Part shown: in pieces, positions 1 to 7,606 of the stretch
Numbering within the stretch: the first letter of the stretch is position 1
Layout of the letters: each line of letters opens with the position of its first letter
DNA from: Desulfobacteraceae bacterium
Lineage (GTDB): Bacteria; Desulfobacterota; Desulfobacteria; Desulfobacterales; UBA11574
Length of the DNA: 10,264 nt
Direction of reading: 5' to 3'
NCBI GenBank assembly: GCA_030671225.1
Contig: DAOVAE010000021.1
Coordinates: 1-10,264 of the forward strand
Notes under the pieces: generated by a model
The model's input: the letters and a program-made list of their open reading frames with translations, nothing else
Told to the model about the DNA's origin: nothing
Databases searched by the model: none
Position numbers and translations under genes: made by a program

Positions 1-275
<275 letters not shown>

Positions 276-351
276 TAAAATAATTTACATAATCGTTCTG
301 AACATCTTTATGTGCTTATATTTAAATTGTTATCATACGGAAAGCTAAAAT

Positions 352-473
352 TTTTTCGGTGGCAATAGCAAAGAGGAAACACCCGTTTCCATCCCGAACA
401 CGGAAGTTAAGCTTTTTTGCGCCGATGGTACTGCTTGGGAGGCTGAGTGGGAGAGTAGGACGCCGCCGAAAAA
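352..473 (+). rRNA. rrf: 5S ribosomal RNA
   Basis: This is a complete 5S rRNA of about 122 nt, a component of the large ribosomal subunit. The conserved segment CATCCCGAACACGGAAGTTA, the GCCGATGGTACTGC stretch and GGGAGAGTAGGACGCCGCC are all present in order. The ends were set from the terminal helix: bases 352-363 pair with 462-473 (CGGTGGC against GCCGCCG, extended by a T/A run). The 76-bp spacer after 23S holds no tRNA. An intrinsic terminator follows closely. A 63-codon open frame over this gene is a chance reading of the RNA. Confidence 0.96.
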
Positions 474-483
474 TTTCTTACAT

Positions 484-517
484 AACCCGGAATCATTATA
501 TTGGTTCCGGGTTTTTT
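484..517 (+). terminator. Intrinsic terminator of the rRNA operon
   Basis: The arms AACCCGGAATCA (484-495) and TGGTTCCGGGTT (502-513) form a 12-bp stem (one G-T pair) with a 6-nt loop. A run of six T at 512-517 follows, overlapping the stem end. It sits 11 bp after the 5S 3' end and should close the rRNA operon, separating it from the two-component genes. Confidence 0.9.
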
Positions 518-553
518 GGTTTGGATGCTATTAAGCTGAACAAACACTGAGGA

Positions 554-581
554 TTTGCATTCATGTTTGGAATGTGATAAT
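554..581 (+). promoter_or_regulatory. Candidate sigma-70 type promoter of the two-component operon
   Basis: A GATAAT -10 box (576-581) is preceded by TG one base upstream (573-574), the extended -10 arrangement. A weak -35 candidate TTTGCA (554-559) lies 16 bp upstream. Transcription would begin near 588 and leave a leader of about 35 nt before the GTG at 623. A second candidate (TTGAAT 588-593, TATAGG 610-615) would start almost at the GTG and give a leaderless message, so it is less likely. This is a pattern match only. Confidence 0.35.
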
Positions 582-622
582 TTTTTCTTGAATATTTTAA
601 CTTTTGGTTTATAGGGTTTGAT

Positions 623-2176
623 GTGTTCCCTCGCGGCTTAAAAACGAATATTGCTATTCATCTATCGGTTCTTTTAGTGCTGGCAATGATTTTAATAGAT
701 TTTGTAATGATTATAACAGCACAAAGGGACCTTCTTAGATCTGAAATATCAAGAGGATATACTTTTATATCAGGTATCGAAGCGAATAGAATGATTTTTT
801 CTGAACCGGAGAATATTAAAGCGCCTTCAGATTTTCAGGATGACTTTGGCAGGATGTTAAAGGATGCAGGAATTTCTTGCGCCATGGTTATTGACGCAAA
901 TAATAATCGTGTATTTTATGACGGGGAAAGTTGTACCTTGCAAGATGAGCTTGAGACACTTACCAGACAAACAATTCAATCAGGAGAGAAGAGCACCCGA
1001 TATTTCGGTTCAACTTGGGGTGTTTACTGGAAGCAAAACAAGAATTTGATCATATCAGCGCCCCTCCTCAGAGAGGGAAGTGCTATTGCAGGGGCCGGCA
1101 TTGTTTTGCCCCTTGAAGGAATCTACGAGATTTTAAGACGGACACAATATATATTATTGGCATATATCTTCATAAATGCTGTTGTTTTTACTCTTGTCGG
1201 TCTTTACTGGTTGTCCAGACTTACCGTGAAACCTTTGCAGAGATTGGTAAATAGAGCAGAAGAATACCGAGAAGATGATGAGGCATTCTTTCTTTATGAA
1301 AAAGGGGACAATGAATTCAATAAATTGTCCAAGGCTTTAAACCGCATGTTGAAACACATTGCAGCCGATAAAGAAAAATTACAGACAGCGGTGAAGTCCC
1401 TTGAGAAAGCCAATCTTGATTTAAAACAGGCTCAAAAAGACATTATCCGAGCGGAAAAATTGGCATCTGTCGGGAGATTATCTTCAGGGATTGCCCATGA
1501 AATCGGTAATCCTATCGGTATTGTTGTCGGTTATCTTGAGTTGCTCAAACAGAATGATATTTCAGATGATGACAGAAAAGAATTTATTCTTCGTACAGAA
1601 AATGAAATAAATAGAATCAATACCATCATCAGGCAACTACTTGATGTTTCGAGGTTATCGAGCGAAGGTTTAAAACCTGTCTCAGTGCACTCAGTAATCG
1701 AAGATACTATTGATGCTTTTTTGTTTCAGCCTTTAATTTCTGACATTGATTTACAGCTCGATCTTAAGGCGGAGAGAGATATCGTAATCGCTGATCCCAA
1801 TCAATTACGTCAGGTCTTTTTGAATTTGTTAATTAATGCCACAGACGCTATTTTATCTGTTGGGAAGCAGGTCAACGGAAGAATATCGATAAATAGCAAA
1901 GTCGTACCAATCACCCAAGATGAATCGAAAGATCATCTGAACATGTTGGAAATAAACTATATTGATAATGGCCCCGGGATTGCCCAAGAGAATCTTGAAA
2001 ATATTTTTGATCCGTTTTATACAACCAAAGAGCCTGGAAAGGGAACCGGTCTCGGTCTTTCAGTCTGTTTCATGATTATCGAAGGAATCGGCGGAAAAAT
2101 CGAAGCAACCAGTGAAGAAGGCAAAGGCACAACAATAACCATATCCCTGCCCATGAATGCCGAAGGAATGAATTGA
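623..2176 (+). CDS. Membrane-bound sensor histidine kinase (PDC-like sensor, HAMP, HisKA, HATPase)
   Basis: The 517-residue protein senses an unknown signal, autophosphorylates on histidine and should phosphorylate the adjacent response regulator. TM1 spans about residues 10-33, an extracytoplasmic domain 34-172, and TM2 about 175-198. The sensor domain has a PDC/Cache look and two cysteines, C86 and C104. HAMP follows at about 199-252, then a coiled-coil linker to about 280. The HisKA H-box GIAHEIGNP places the phospho-accepting histidine at H292. The ATPase domain shows the N box (397-410), DNGPGI (448-453), DPFYTTK (463-469) and GTGLGLS (474-480). Nothing catalytic is missing. The start is GTG, with a weak AGGG six bases upstream; no in-frame ATG lies nearby upstream. 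The stop overlaps the ATG of the regulator gene. Architecture is close to the AtoS/ZraS/NtrB groups, but the stimulus cannot be read from sequence. Confidence 0.95.
   Translation: MFPRGLKTNIAIHLSVLLVLAMILIDFVMIITAQRDLLRSEISRGYTFISGIEANRMIFSEPENIKAPSDFQDDFGRMLKDAGISCAMVIDANNNRVFYDGESCTLQDELETLTRQTIQSGEKSTRYFGSTWGVYWKQNKNLIISAPLLREGSAIAGAGIVLPLEGIYEILRRTQYILLAYIFINAVVFTLVGLYWLSRLTVKPLQRLVNRAEEYREDDEAFFLYEKGDNEFNKLSKALNRMLKHIAADKEKLQTAVKSLEKANLDLKQAQKDIIRAEKLASVGRLSSGIAHEIGNPIGIVVGYLELLKQNDISDDDRKEFILRTENEINRINTIIRQLLDVSRLSSEGLKPVSVHSVIEDTIDAFLFQPLISDIDLQLDLKAERDIVIADPNQLRQVFLNLLINATDAILSVGKQVNGRISINSKVVPITQDESKDHLNMLEINYIDNGPGIAQENLENIFDPFYTTKEPGKGTGLGLSVCFMIIEGIGGKIEATSEEGKGTTITISLPMNAEGMN
2163..2167 (+). 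promoter_or_regulatory. Ribosome binding site deciding the regulator start
   Basis: AAGGA lies 8 bp before the ATG at 2176 and inside the end of the kinase gene. It favours ATG 2176 over the in-frame TTG at 2173. The kinase stop TGA (2174-2176) and this ATG share one base (TGATG), a layout typical of translational coupling. Confidence 0.7.
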
Positions 2177-3582
2177 TGGATAATAAGACCATAAAGGATA
2201 ATAAGCCTCCTAAAAAACGTCTCCTGATTATAGATGATGAAGAGAATATGCGTCACATGCTATCATCTTTACTAAATAAATCAGGCTACCGTGTCGATAC
2301 AGCGTCTGATGGCACGGATGCTTTGGAGATGGTTGATCAAACATTATACGATTTTATCCTCTGTGATCTTAAGATGCCCAATATGGATGGGATGGAATTT
2401 TTTGAAACCGCCCGGGACAAGCTATGGGCCTCCACTGTAATTATGATGTCAGCATATGGCAGCATCGAAACGGCTGTTGAAGCCATGAAAAAGGGAGCAT
2501 ATGATTTTATATCGAAACCGTTTAAATCCGATGAGGTTCTCCTTACCCTAAAAAAGGCGGAAGAACGGGAAAGTTTAAAAAGAGAGAATCGTTGGTTGAA
2601 AGAACGGATTCGAAAAATTCAAGAAAATTATTATTTTGGAAAGATGGTGTCCAAAAGCAAGACCATGAACTCTGTATTCAAGTTGGCCGAGAAAGTGGCC
2701 CAATACAATACCACGGTATTGATCTCTGGTGACAGCGGAACCGGGAAAGAACTGATAGCAAGAGGTATCCATTTCGCAGGGCAAAGAGCCAAAAAGACTC
2801 TGGTTCCCATCAACTGTGGCGGTATACCTGAAAATTTGCTTGAAAGCGAGCTTTTTGGGTATAAGAAGGGTGCTTTTACCGGTGCGGATAGAGATAGAAA
2901 AGGACTTTTTGAAGAAGCAGACGGTGGAACAATTTTCCTCGACGAAATCGGTGAGTTAACGCTGCCTTTGCAGGTAAAACTTCTGCGAGTGTTACAGGAT
3001 AATGAAATCAGAGCGGTAGGTGACTCGAAAACAAAGAAAATAGATGTTCGTGTAATCGCTGCAACCGCAAAACATCTTGAAGATGAGGTCAGCAAGGGAA
3101 CCTTTCGCGAAGATTTGTTTTTCAGGCTGAATGTATTACCGATCAAGCTGCCTCCACTTAGAGACCGGCCTGAAGACATACCTATTTTATGTCAACATTT
3201 TATTGATCGCTTTAATATAAGACTGGAAAAGGAAATAAAGGGGATAACACCAGCTGCCATGTCCCTTCTGCTCAAACACAGTTGGCCGGGGAATGTCAGG
3301 GAACTGGAAAATATAATCGAAAGGGCTGTTGTGCTTGCAGAAGATGCGATTCTCCTGCCGGAAAACTTTCCGCCTGAACTTGGGGCTGAATCAGATACAG
3401 AAAGGATGGACGACTTGTTCGGAGGATATTCCCTGAAGGTCGCCCGGAAAATTCTGGAAAAAAAGATCATTACCAGAGCGCTTAAGGCAACAGACGGCAA
3501 CCGCACGCAAGCCGCCAGGATTCTTGAAATAAGTCATCCTTCCTTGTTAAGCAAAATCAAGACCTACAATATTTTAGTTTAA
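2176..3582 (+). CDS. Sigma-54-dependent response regulator, NtrC family
   Basis: The 468-residue protein should be phosphorylated by the upstream kinase and activate sigma-54 promoters by ATP hydrolysis. The receiver domain (about 13-125) has the acidic pair D20-D21, phospho-acceptor D64 (CDLKMP), S92 and K114. The AAA+ domain (about 155-385) has Walker A GDSGTGKE (185-192), an intact GAFTGA sigma-54 contact loop (232-237), Walker B GGTIFLDE (250-257), the arginine motif FREDLFFRL (310-318) and sensor II around WPGNVREL (370-377). A Fis-type helix-turn-helix occupies about 425-464. All key residues are present, so it should be a functional activator. It is similar in layout to AtoC and ZraR. 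The last 9 bp overlap the end of the convergent gene. Targets are not visible in this window. Confidence 0.96.
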   Translation: MDNKTIKDNKPPKKRLLIIDDEENMRHMLSSLLNKSGYRVDTASDGTDALEMVDQTLYDFILCDLKMPNMDGMEFFETARDKLWASTVIMMSAYGSIETAVEAMKKGAYDFISKPFKSDEVLLTLKKAEERESLKRENRWLKERIRKIQENYYFGKMVSKSKTMNSVFKLAEKVAQYNTTVLISGDSGTGKELIARGIHFAGQRAKKTLVPINCGGIPENLLESELFGYKKGAFTGADRDRKGLFEEADGGTIFLDEIGELTLPLQVKLLRVLQDNEIRAVGDSKTKKIDVRVIAATAKHLEDEVSKGTFREDLFFRLNVLPIKLPPLRDRPEDIPILCQHFIDRFNIRLEKEIKGITPAAMSLLLKHSWPGNVRELENIIERAVVLAEDAILLPENFPPELGAESDTERMDDLFGGYSLKVARKILEKKIITRALKATDGNRTQAARILEISHPSLLSKIKTYNILV

Positions 3583-5064
3583 TTCTCTCATTCTATCTAT
3601 GATCCGGGATCGACCTCGGTAGAAATTCAAGGCGAGGTTTTTTACTACCTTATCCACATTTTCTGAATAAAAAGCTTTGGCGTTGCTGTCGCCCAACCCC
3701 AGGCTCTCCTGTATCCTGCGTACCGCAGAAAGCGTTGTATACCCCAGCTCTTGAAGCTTTTCTGCGCAAAATTCGACAAAAGCTGCTGTATACAGATAAT
3801 TCAGCGCCTTTTTGCTACTTTCGATATCCTTGGTTACCATCACGTAACCCATCACTTCACATAAAAGATCTATCCAGCGCTCTTGCGAGATAGACATCAG
3901 AACAATTTTTTCACTCTTTGCGTTTATTGAATCCATCAGGATTTTGTGATTGTTGATAATTTCCTCATAGGAAGAAGGCCGGAGGACCTTCTCTATATCA
4001 CCCTTGAAATCATCAAGCTTAGTAGCCAGGGCTTCTCTCTTTACATCAATATTAAACACATTCGTGGTTCCCGGATTAATAAAATCAATGTTTGTCTGAT
4101 CGTAATTCCAGACAACGATTTCCTCCAAAGGGATATCATTTTCGAGCCGATGGGTGATTCTGCTATCGAAATCCTCATAATAAATGATTCTTTCAAGAGC
4201 TGCACCTATTACCTGTCCAGGCATGATGCTGAGTTTGGCATCATCAGTAACGTCATGTAGTTTGGCACCCAAGTAAACTTCATAAATCCGGGTATTGGGG
4301 TCGGCGATATTATCAAACGTTGTGGCGATATCCGTGCCGTAATTTCGACGGGCGTCATTCCAGTTTGCAATGCGCTCTTTAGCCACAGCACCGGCACTTA
4401 GCATAATGTCTCCGGAAATACCTCCGGGCACGTAACTTCCCATAAGTGTAGTTAGCGGCCCAACCACATTACGTGTAAGGGAAGCATCAACAATGTGGCG
4501 CGCGTAGCGAGCTGTCACAAAAAAGTCTTTGTTGGGGTGATGTTTTTCATGATGTTCAATCACTTTTTTGTAAACGCGTTGCCACGGAGTCATATCATTA
4601 CGCAAATCACCGTCAAGCAGAAGGATGGCCTTTGCTTTGGTGGGTTCCATTTCTTCAAAGATCATTTTGAAAGCATTGCCTTTGCCCGGCGAAAAATGGG
4701 CGCTGTCGTACCCTTCATGGGGACCGGCATAAACCAGCACATTTTTTCTTTCTTCCTCATTAAAACCATCCAGAGCCTTTTTTGCACCTTCTATTGCAGC
4801 TTCAATATTGGAAGTGTCGTTGCTCTTGTCGTTATAGGTGCCGTCTGCTATTATAAGAGCCACTCGATTGCCGTTAAAAACCTTCCTGGCTCCTTCCAAG
4901 TCCCGGTATACCAGACTGCCGATATTATCCTCGCAATGAAAGGTAGGGTGGGCGATAATTATTTCAGGATCAAATTCTGCCAATATTTCCCCAAGTGCTC
5001 CCTTGGGTGGTTTCGCTACACCTTTGAGAATATTTTTCTCTTCCTGCTTGATGAATTCATGCAT
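3574..5064 (-). CDS. GT-A fold glycosyltransferase, GT81-like (glucosyl-3-phosphoglycerate synthase-like)
   Basis: The 496-residue, probably cytosolic protein has no signal peptide or membrane segment. Its first 300 residues carry GT-A motifs: a nucleotide-binding ADGTYND (73-79), GKGNAF (127-132), a metal-binding DGD (151-153, in LLLDGDLRND), GGISGD (214-219), YGTDIA (242-247) and GAKLHD with H270. The order and the DxD-to-His spacing of about 120 residues match the GT81 glucosyl-3-phosphoglycerate synthases, where the DxD and a distant histidine bind the metal. The usual N-terminal P-x-x-NE motif is replaced by HPTFHCED (39-46). Residues about 340-496 form a mostly helical C-terminal part that I do not recognise. 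The donor sugar and acceptor are unknown, so GpgS activity should not be assumed. The ATG at 5064 has only a weak GGA about 11 bp upstream. No phosphatase partner gene is adjacent. Confidence 0.7.
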   Translation of the reverse strand: MHEFIKQEEKNILKGVAKPPKGALGEILAEFDPEIIIAHPTFHCEDNIGSLVYRDLEGARKVFNGNRVALIIADGTYNDKSNDTSNIEAAIEGAKKALDGFNEEERKNVLVYAGPHEGYDSAHFSPGKGNAFKMIFEEMEPTKAKAILLLDGDLRNDMTPWQRVYKKVIEHHEKHHPNKDFFVTARYARHIVDASLTRNVVGPLTTLMGSYVPGGISGDIMLSAGAVAKERIANWNDARRNYGTDIATTFDNIADPNTRIYEVYLGAKLHDVTDDAKLSIMPGQVIGAALERIIYYEDFDSRITHRLENDIPLEEIVVWNYDQTNIDFINPGTTNVFNIDVKREALATKLDDFKGDIEKVLRPSSYEEIINNHKILMDSINAKSEKIVLMSISQERWIDLLCEVMGYVMVTKDIESSKKALNYLYTAAFVEFCAEKLQELGYTTLSAVRRIQESLGLGDSNAKAFYSENVDKVVKNLALNFYRGRSRIIDRMRELN

Positions 5065-5146
5065 ACAGATTTTATTCCGTTTAGATCTTGATCGGTATGT
5101 ATTCCGGAAGCTAAACTTTAAGCCAACCCTTCCTTGACCTTGAATC

Positions 5147-5159
5147 CCGCTAAAAGCGG
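5147..5159. repeat. Small REP-like hairpin upstream of the glycosyltransferase gene
   Basis: CCGCT (5147-5151) and AGCGG (5155-5159) form a 5-bp stem with an AAA loop. The minus-strand reading, AGCGGGATTC after the stem, resembles the common bacterial palindromes of the CCCGCTTTTAGCGGG type. The T-rich flank lies on the + strand, where no gene ends nearby, so it is unlikely to be a working terminator. Confidence 0.35.
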
Positions 5160-5220
5160 AAAATATTTTTCAAAGGCCTCAAGTATAAAAAATACTTACA
5201 ACAGGGCAAAAGGAATTAAA

Positions 5221-5505
5221 TTATATTTTGCCGTTGATTTTATCCCTTAGCTTTCCGGAACATTTGAATGTGACAACTTTTCGTTCCTTGAGTATCAGGT
5301 CGGCACCGGTGGCAGGGTTTCGCCCCCTCCGTTTTTCCTTTTGCTTTACACAAAATTTACCGAATCCGGAAATAAGGACATCTTCACCATTTTCCAGCGT
5401 ACTTTTGATAATTTCCAATAAAGCTTCGATGATCTCCACAGATTTCTTCTTTGTAAAGCCAAGTTTGTGTACACTCGTGACAACATCATTCTTAGTTAAT
5501 GCCAT
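5221..5505 (-). CDS. ihfA: Integration host factor alpha type DNA-bending protein (HU/IHF family)
   Basis: The 94-residue basic protein is the usual length for the family. It begins MALTK like IHF-alpha, has an N-terminal helical dimerisation part (about 3-45), the family signature starting at GFGKF (47-51), and the DNA-wrapping arm GRNPATG (61-67), in which P64 is the residue that intercalates between base pairs in IHF/HU. The C-terminal VVTFKCSGKLRDKI matches the family's VVTF-x-x-x-x-KL ending. A strong AGGAGG (5510-5515) lies only 4 bp before the ATG. A small ORF precedes it by 65 bp on the same strand and may share its transcript. IHF often loops DNA between NtrC-type activators and sigma-54 promoters, so it may serve the regulator encoded nearby; that link is inference. 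An HU-type homodimer is the alternative. Confidence 0.82.
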   Translation of the reverse strand: MALTKNDVVTSVHKLGFTKKKSVEIIEALLEIIKSTLENGEDVLISGFGKFCVKQKEKRRGRNPATGADLILKERKVVTFKCSGKLRDKINGKI

Positions 5506-5570
5506 GGCGCCTCCTAAAGTAATGTTTTCTGTTTTTATCCGTATTAAATTTAATATTACATTAACGAACG

Positions 5571-5702
5571 TCAGTCCTCATTTTGTTTTGATTCATTACT
5601 TGTATCCGGATCAAGATTTTCGATTTTTTTCATTACGTTATTGATGTTCATCATAATCTCATCAATTTCAACTTTCAACTTTTCGTCGTCGGGGTCATTC
5701 AT
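5571..5702 (-). CDS. Small acidic protein of 43 residues, function unknown
   Basis: Reading the minus strand from the ATG at 5702 gives a 43-codon frame ending in TGA at 5571-5573. It starts MNDPDDEKLKVEIDEIM and ends NESKQNED. The composition is highly charged and mostly acidic. The centre (about 7-32) could form one amphipathic or coiled-coil helix, with polar ends. There is no membrane segment, signal or cysteine. A GGAG (5711-5714) sits 8 bp before the start, which favours real translation, and the next gene on the strand is ihfA after 65 bp. A second ATG four bases on, in another frame, stops after 7 codons and can be ignored. I do not recognise a family. Being so short, it could still be chance. 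Confidence 0.55.
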   Translation of the reverse strand: MNDPDDEKLKVEIDEIMMNINNVMKKIENLDPDTSNESKQNED

Positions 5703-5804
5703 TCAGATTTCTCCATTCAAAACAATTTAAAACTTTCAGTCTATATTGCTTATATCGGTATGCTAAAACGGATATGTATGTCAAGATGATTGATGAAAAT
5801 TTTT

Positions 5805-7316
5805 TTACATTTTTGTTGGAAGTAATTCTTCAGCTATATCGAAATGATTGCCAATATCCCTTCGTACATCCAACCGGTTTCCTTCTGGATTTTCACGGGG
5901 AATTACTCTGATTTTACCATTTTCAAAAGCTGTCAATACTTTATTGCGAAGACGTTCTGCTGCTTTTGCTCTACTTTCTCCAGGCTTAACGGTTGCATTA
6001 ACATTACAATATACCACCCGGCTGCCGTCTGATTTAAAAATCTCTTCTTCAGCTGAATATGTCATGGCAGACGGAATAACCTGGATCTTTTTTTTCTTCA
6101 GATAGCCAAAGTCGATATCGACTGTCTCTCCTTTGGTACAGGACCAAGGATATCCTTTTTGGCCTTGAGGGCCGCCTGACCCGGTAACCAGGGCGATGCA
6201 GATGGATATCTGGTCAGACCTTACTTCCGGGGTTACTTGGTCCAGATTCCCTTCAATTGTAGCTTTAATCAACGCCCCCAGGTTCCTTGTTCTGCGAATA
6301 ATCGGCTGCCATTCAGGCTCCGGAGGACGAATATTGATCTCGCATACTCTTATCCTTGTTGGAGACATGTTGTTGTCAAAAGACATGAAACATCCGGGAT
6401 ACACCATGCAAGGTCGCAGCATATTTTTTTCTTTTAATGCATTTATCAAAGGTTGAGCAATATCTTCCGCTGCCATTTTGATCAATTGGGAGGTTTCCAT
6501 AGGATGGGGCGAGATGCTTCCCATACCACCGGTAATCGGATTGTTTTTGCTCGCTGGTCCTGGAAACCGCTCCGGATAGTCCATTGATGTGGGCAGAATT
6601 TGAAAATGACCGTTTTTATCAATAAAAAAAATAAAAGAAATTTCAACCCCGGACATTCTAGATTCTATCAGGAGCGGCCATTCTGATTTTTTCCCGAACA
6701 ATCGTTTATAGCTCTTACCATAATTTTTTATCAATGTGTCATATACTTCTTTTATCTCCCATGAATTTAAGATTATACGTGAGCCCTTTCCACCTGCACT
6801 ATAAGGATACTTCAGAACAGCTCCGCCATATAAGTCTAATAAAACCAGGCAAGTACTCAAAACTTCTTCATAATTTCCGGCATCTACTTCATACCATTTA
6901 TCTGCAACAGGAATATTATATTCATGACAAAAACGTTTGCAGGCTATCTTGTCGCCTTCAATAAATGAACTTTTGCGAGTGAATCCAATAATACGATCGA
7001 TAAGACCGGCCTCTTCTAATTCATCAACCAAACCATCAAGTAATAAATCTTCAGGCATCGGAACAACACAGTCGATTGAACCGTTTTTAAGGGCGTCAAT
7101 AATAGCAGCGGCATACGCCTTTTTGGAATTATCTGCTGTGGGAATAAATTCCACCGGCCATTGCATCTTCATCACAAACGGCGGCATGGCCGGCATTCCT
7201 CTAATTACCACTCCCTGAAAATCATCCTGATAGTTTTCACTTGTTGCCGTTGAAGTAACCAAAGCGCTAAGAAGTGTCCTTCCGTCAGTTCCTGCGAATC
7301 CTATCTTGTAAGCCAT
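5805..7316 (-). CDS. Divergent PurD-like ATP-grasp ligase
   Basis: The 503-residue protein resembles phosphoribosylamine-glycine ligase (PurD), which joins glycine to phosphoribosylamine in purine synthesis, but is about 75 residues longer. PurD-like landmarks in order are PMPEDLLLDGLVDELEEAGL (86-105), EGDKIACKRF (120-129), an ATP-grasp lysine K169 with the loop SAGGKGS (173-179), GVEIS (223-227), TGGMGSISPHP (262-272), the metal motif CEINIR (325-330) and a C-terminal domain ending near RRDIG (485-489). The motif usually read as E-F-N-x-R-F-G-D-P-E keeps E326, N328, R330, P334 and E335 but has PPE (331-333) in place of FGD. The N-terminal 40 residues differ from the PurD nucleotide-fold start. 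The ATG at 7316 is preferred over the GTG at 7322, which lies in the ribosome site. It may be a PurD paralogue with another amine or acid substrate. Without the rest of the genome I cannot say whether it is the sole PurD, so no symbol is given. Confidence 0.8.
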   Translation of the reverse strand: MAYKIGFAGTDGRTLLSALVTSTATSENYQDDFQGVVIRGMPAMPPFVMKMQWPVEFIPTADNSKKAYAAAIIDALKNGSIDCVVPMPEDLLLDGLVDELEEAGLIDRIIGFTRKSSFIEGDKIACKRFCHEYNIPVADKWYEVDAGNYEEVLSTCLVLLDLYGGAVLKYPYSAGGKGSRIILNSWEIKEVYDTLIKNYGKSYKRLFGKKSEWPLLIESRMSGVEISFIFFIDKNGHFQILPTSMDYPERFPGPASKNNPITGGMGSISPHPMETSQLIKMAAEDIAQPLINALKEKNMLRPCMVYPGCFMSFDNNMSPTRIRVCEINIRPPEPEWQPIIRRTRNLGALIKATIEGNLDQVTPEVRSDQISICIALVTGSGGPQGQKGYPWSCTKGETVDIDFGYLKKKKIQVIPSAMTYSAEEEIFKSDGSRVVYCNVNATVKPGESRAKAAERLRNKVLTAFENGKIRVIPRENPEGNRLDVRRDIGNHFDIAEELLPTKM

Positions 7317-7321
7317 GATCA

Positions 7322-7327
7322 CTCCTT
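7322..7327 (-). promoter_or_regulatory. Ribosome binding site of the PurD-like gene
   Basis: The minus strand reads AAGGAG here, 5 bp before the ATG at 7316. The alternative GTG start at 7320-7322 overlaps this site, which decides the start in favour of the ATG. Confidence 0.75.
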
Positions 7328-7486
7328 TTCTTATTTAGATTCAAATCGTCGTTTAGATAGATCCAAACGCTGGTTGCACAATGGTCTTAATTAGGTTATA
7401 GCGATTTGCAAAAATATGTTTGCTTTGATTAGACAATTCCAAGGATGGAAACGAGACCTTTGAAAAATGTTCAATTTTGCCTGCCC

Positions 7487-7557
7487 AGTACGATCTCCCG
7501 GACTACCCCAGTGCCATCTGCCGGATCTACCCCGGTACCATCTGCCGGAGCTACGGG
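7487..7557. repeat. Three diverged tandem repeats of about 24 bp
   Basis: Units are 7487-7509 (23 bp), 7510-7533 and 7534-7557 (24 bp each). The core CCATCTGCCGGA is identical in units 2 and 3 and altered at two bases in unit 1; units 1 and 2 share a CTACCCC ending while unit 3 ends CTACGGG. They are GC-rich against AT-rich flanks and sit in the loop of the foldback element. There are no spacers between units, so this is not a CRISPR array. Confidence 0.75.
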
Positions 7558-7606
7558 GCAGGCGGGAATACATTGAGCATTTTGAGGATTAAAATTTGAG
7601 CCTGAT

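Noticed and set aside
359..550. 63-codon open frame over the 5S gene and terminator
   Set aside because: It lies on the 5S rRNA and the terminator hairpin; it is a chance reading of RNA sequence.
2173..2175. TTG as start of the response regulator
   Set aside because: An ATG follows directly at 2176 with AAGGA at 8 bp spacing, so the TTG is less likely.
2631..3179. 182-codon minus-strand frame
   Set aside because: It is the reverse of the AAA+ domain of the regulator, is serine-rich and low in complexity, and has no family features.
4495..5091. 198-codon plus-strand frame opposite the glycosyltransferase gene
   Set aside because: The minus-strand frame there has clear GT-A motifs; this one is its antisense shadow.
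5181..5197. AT-only palindrome AAGTAT/ATACTT downstream of ihfA as a terminator
   Set aside because: The 6-bp stem is all A-T and no T run follows it on the minus strand.
5779..5784. Perfect TTGACA on the minus strand upstream of the small ORF
   Set aside because: No acceptable -10 lies 16-18 bp on; the best box, TATAAG at 5749-5754, is 24 bp away, so no promoter is called.
7487..7557. Possible CRISPR array
   Set aside because: The units are directly adjacent with no spacers, are diverged, and there are no cas genes nearby.
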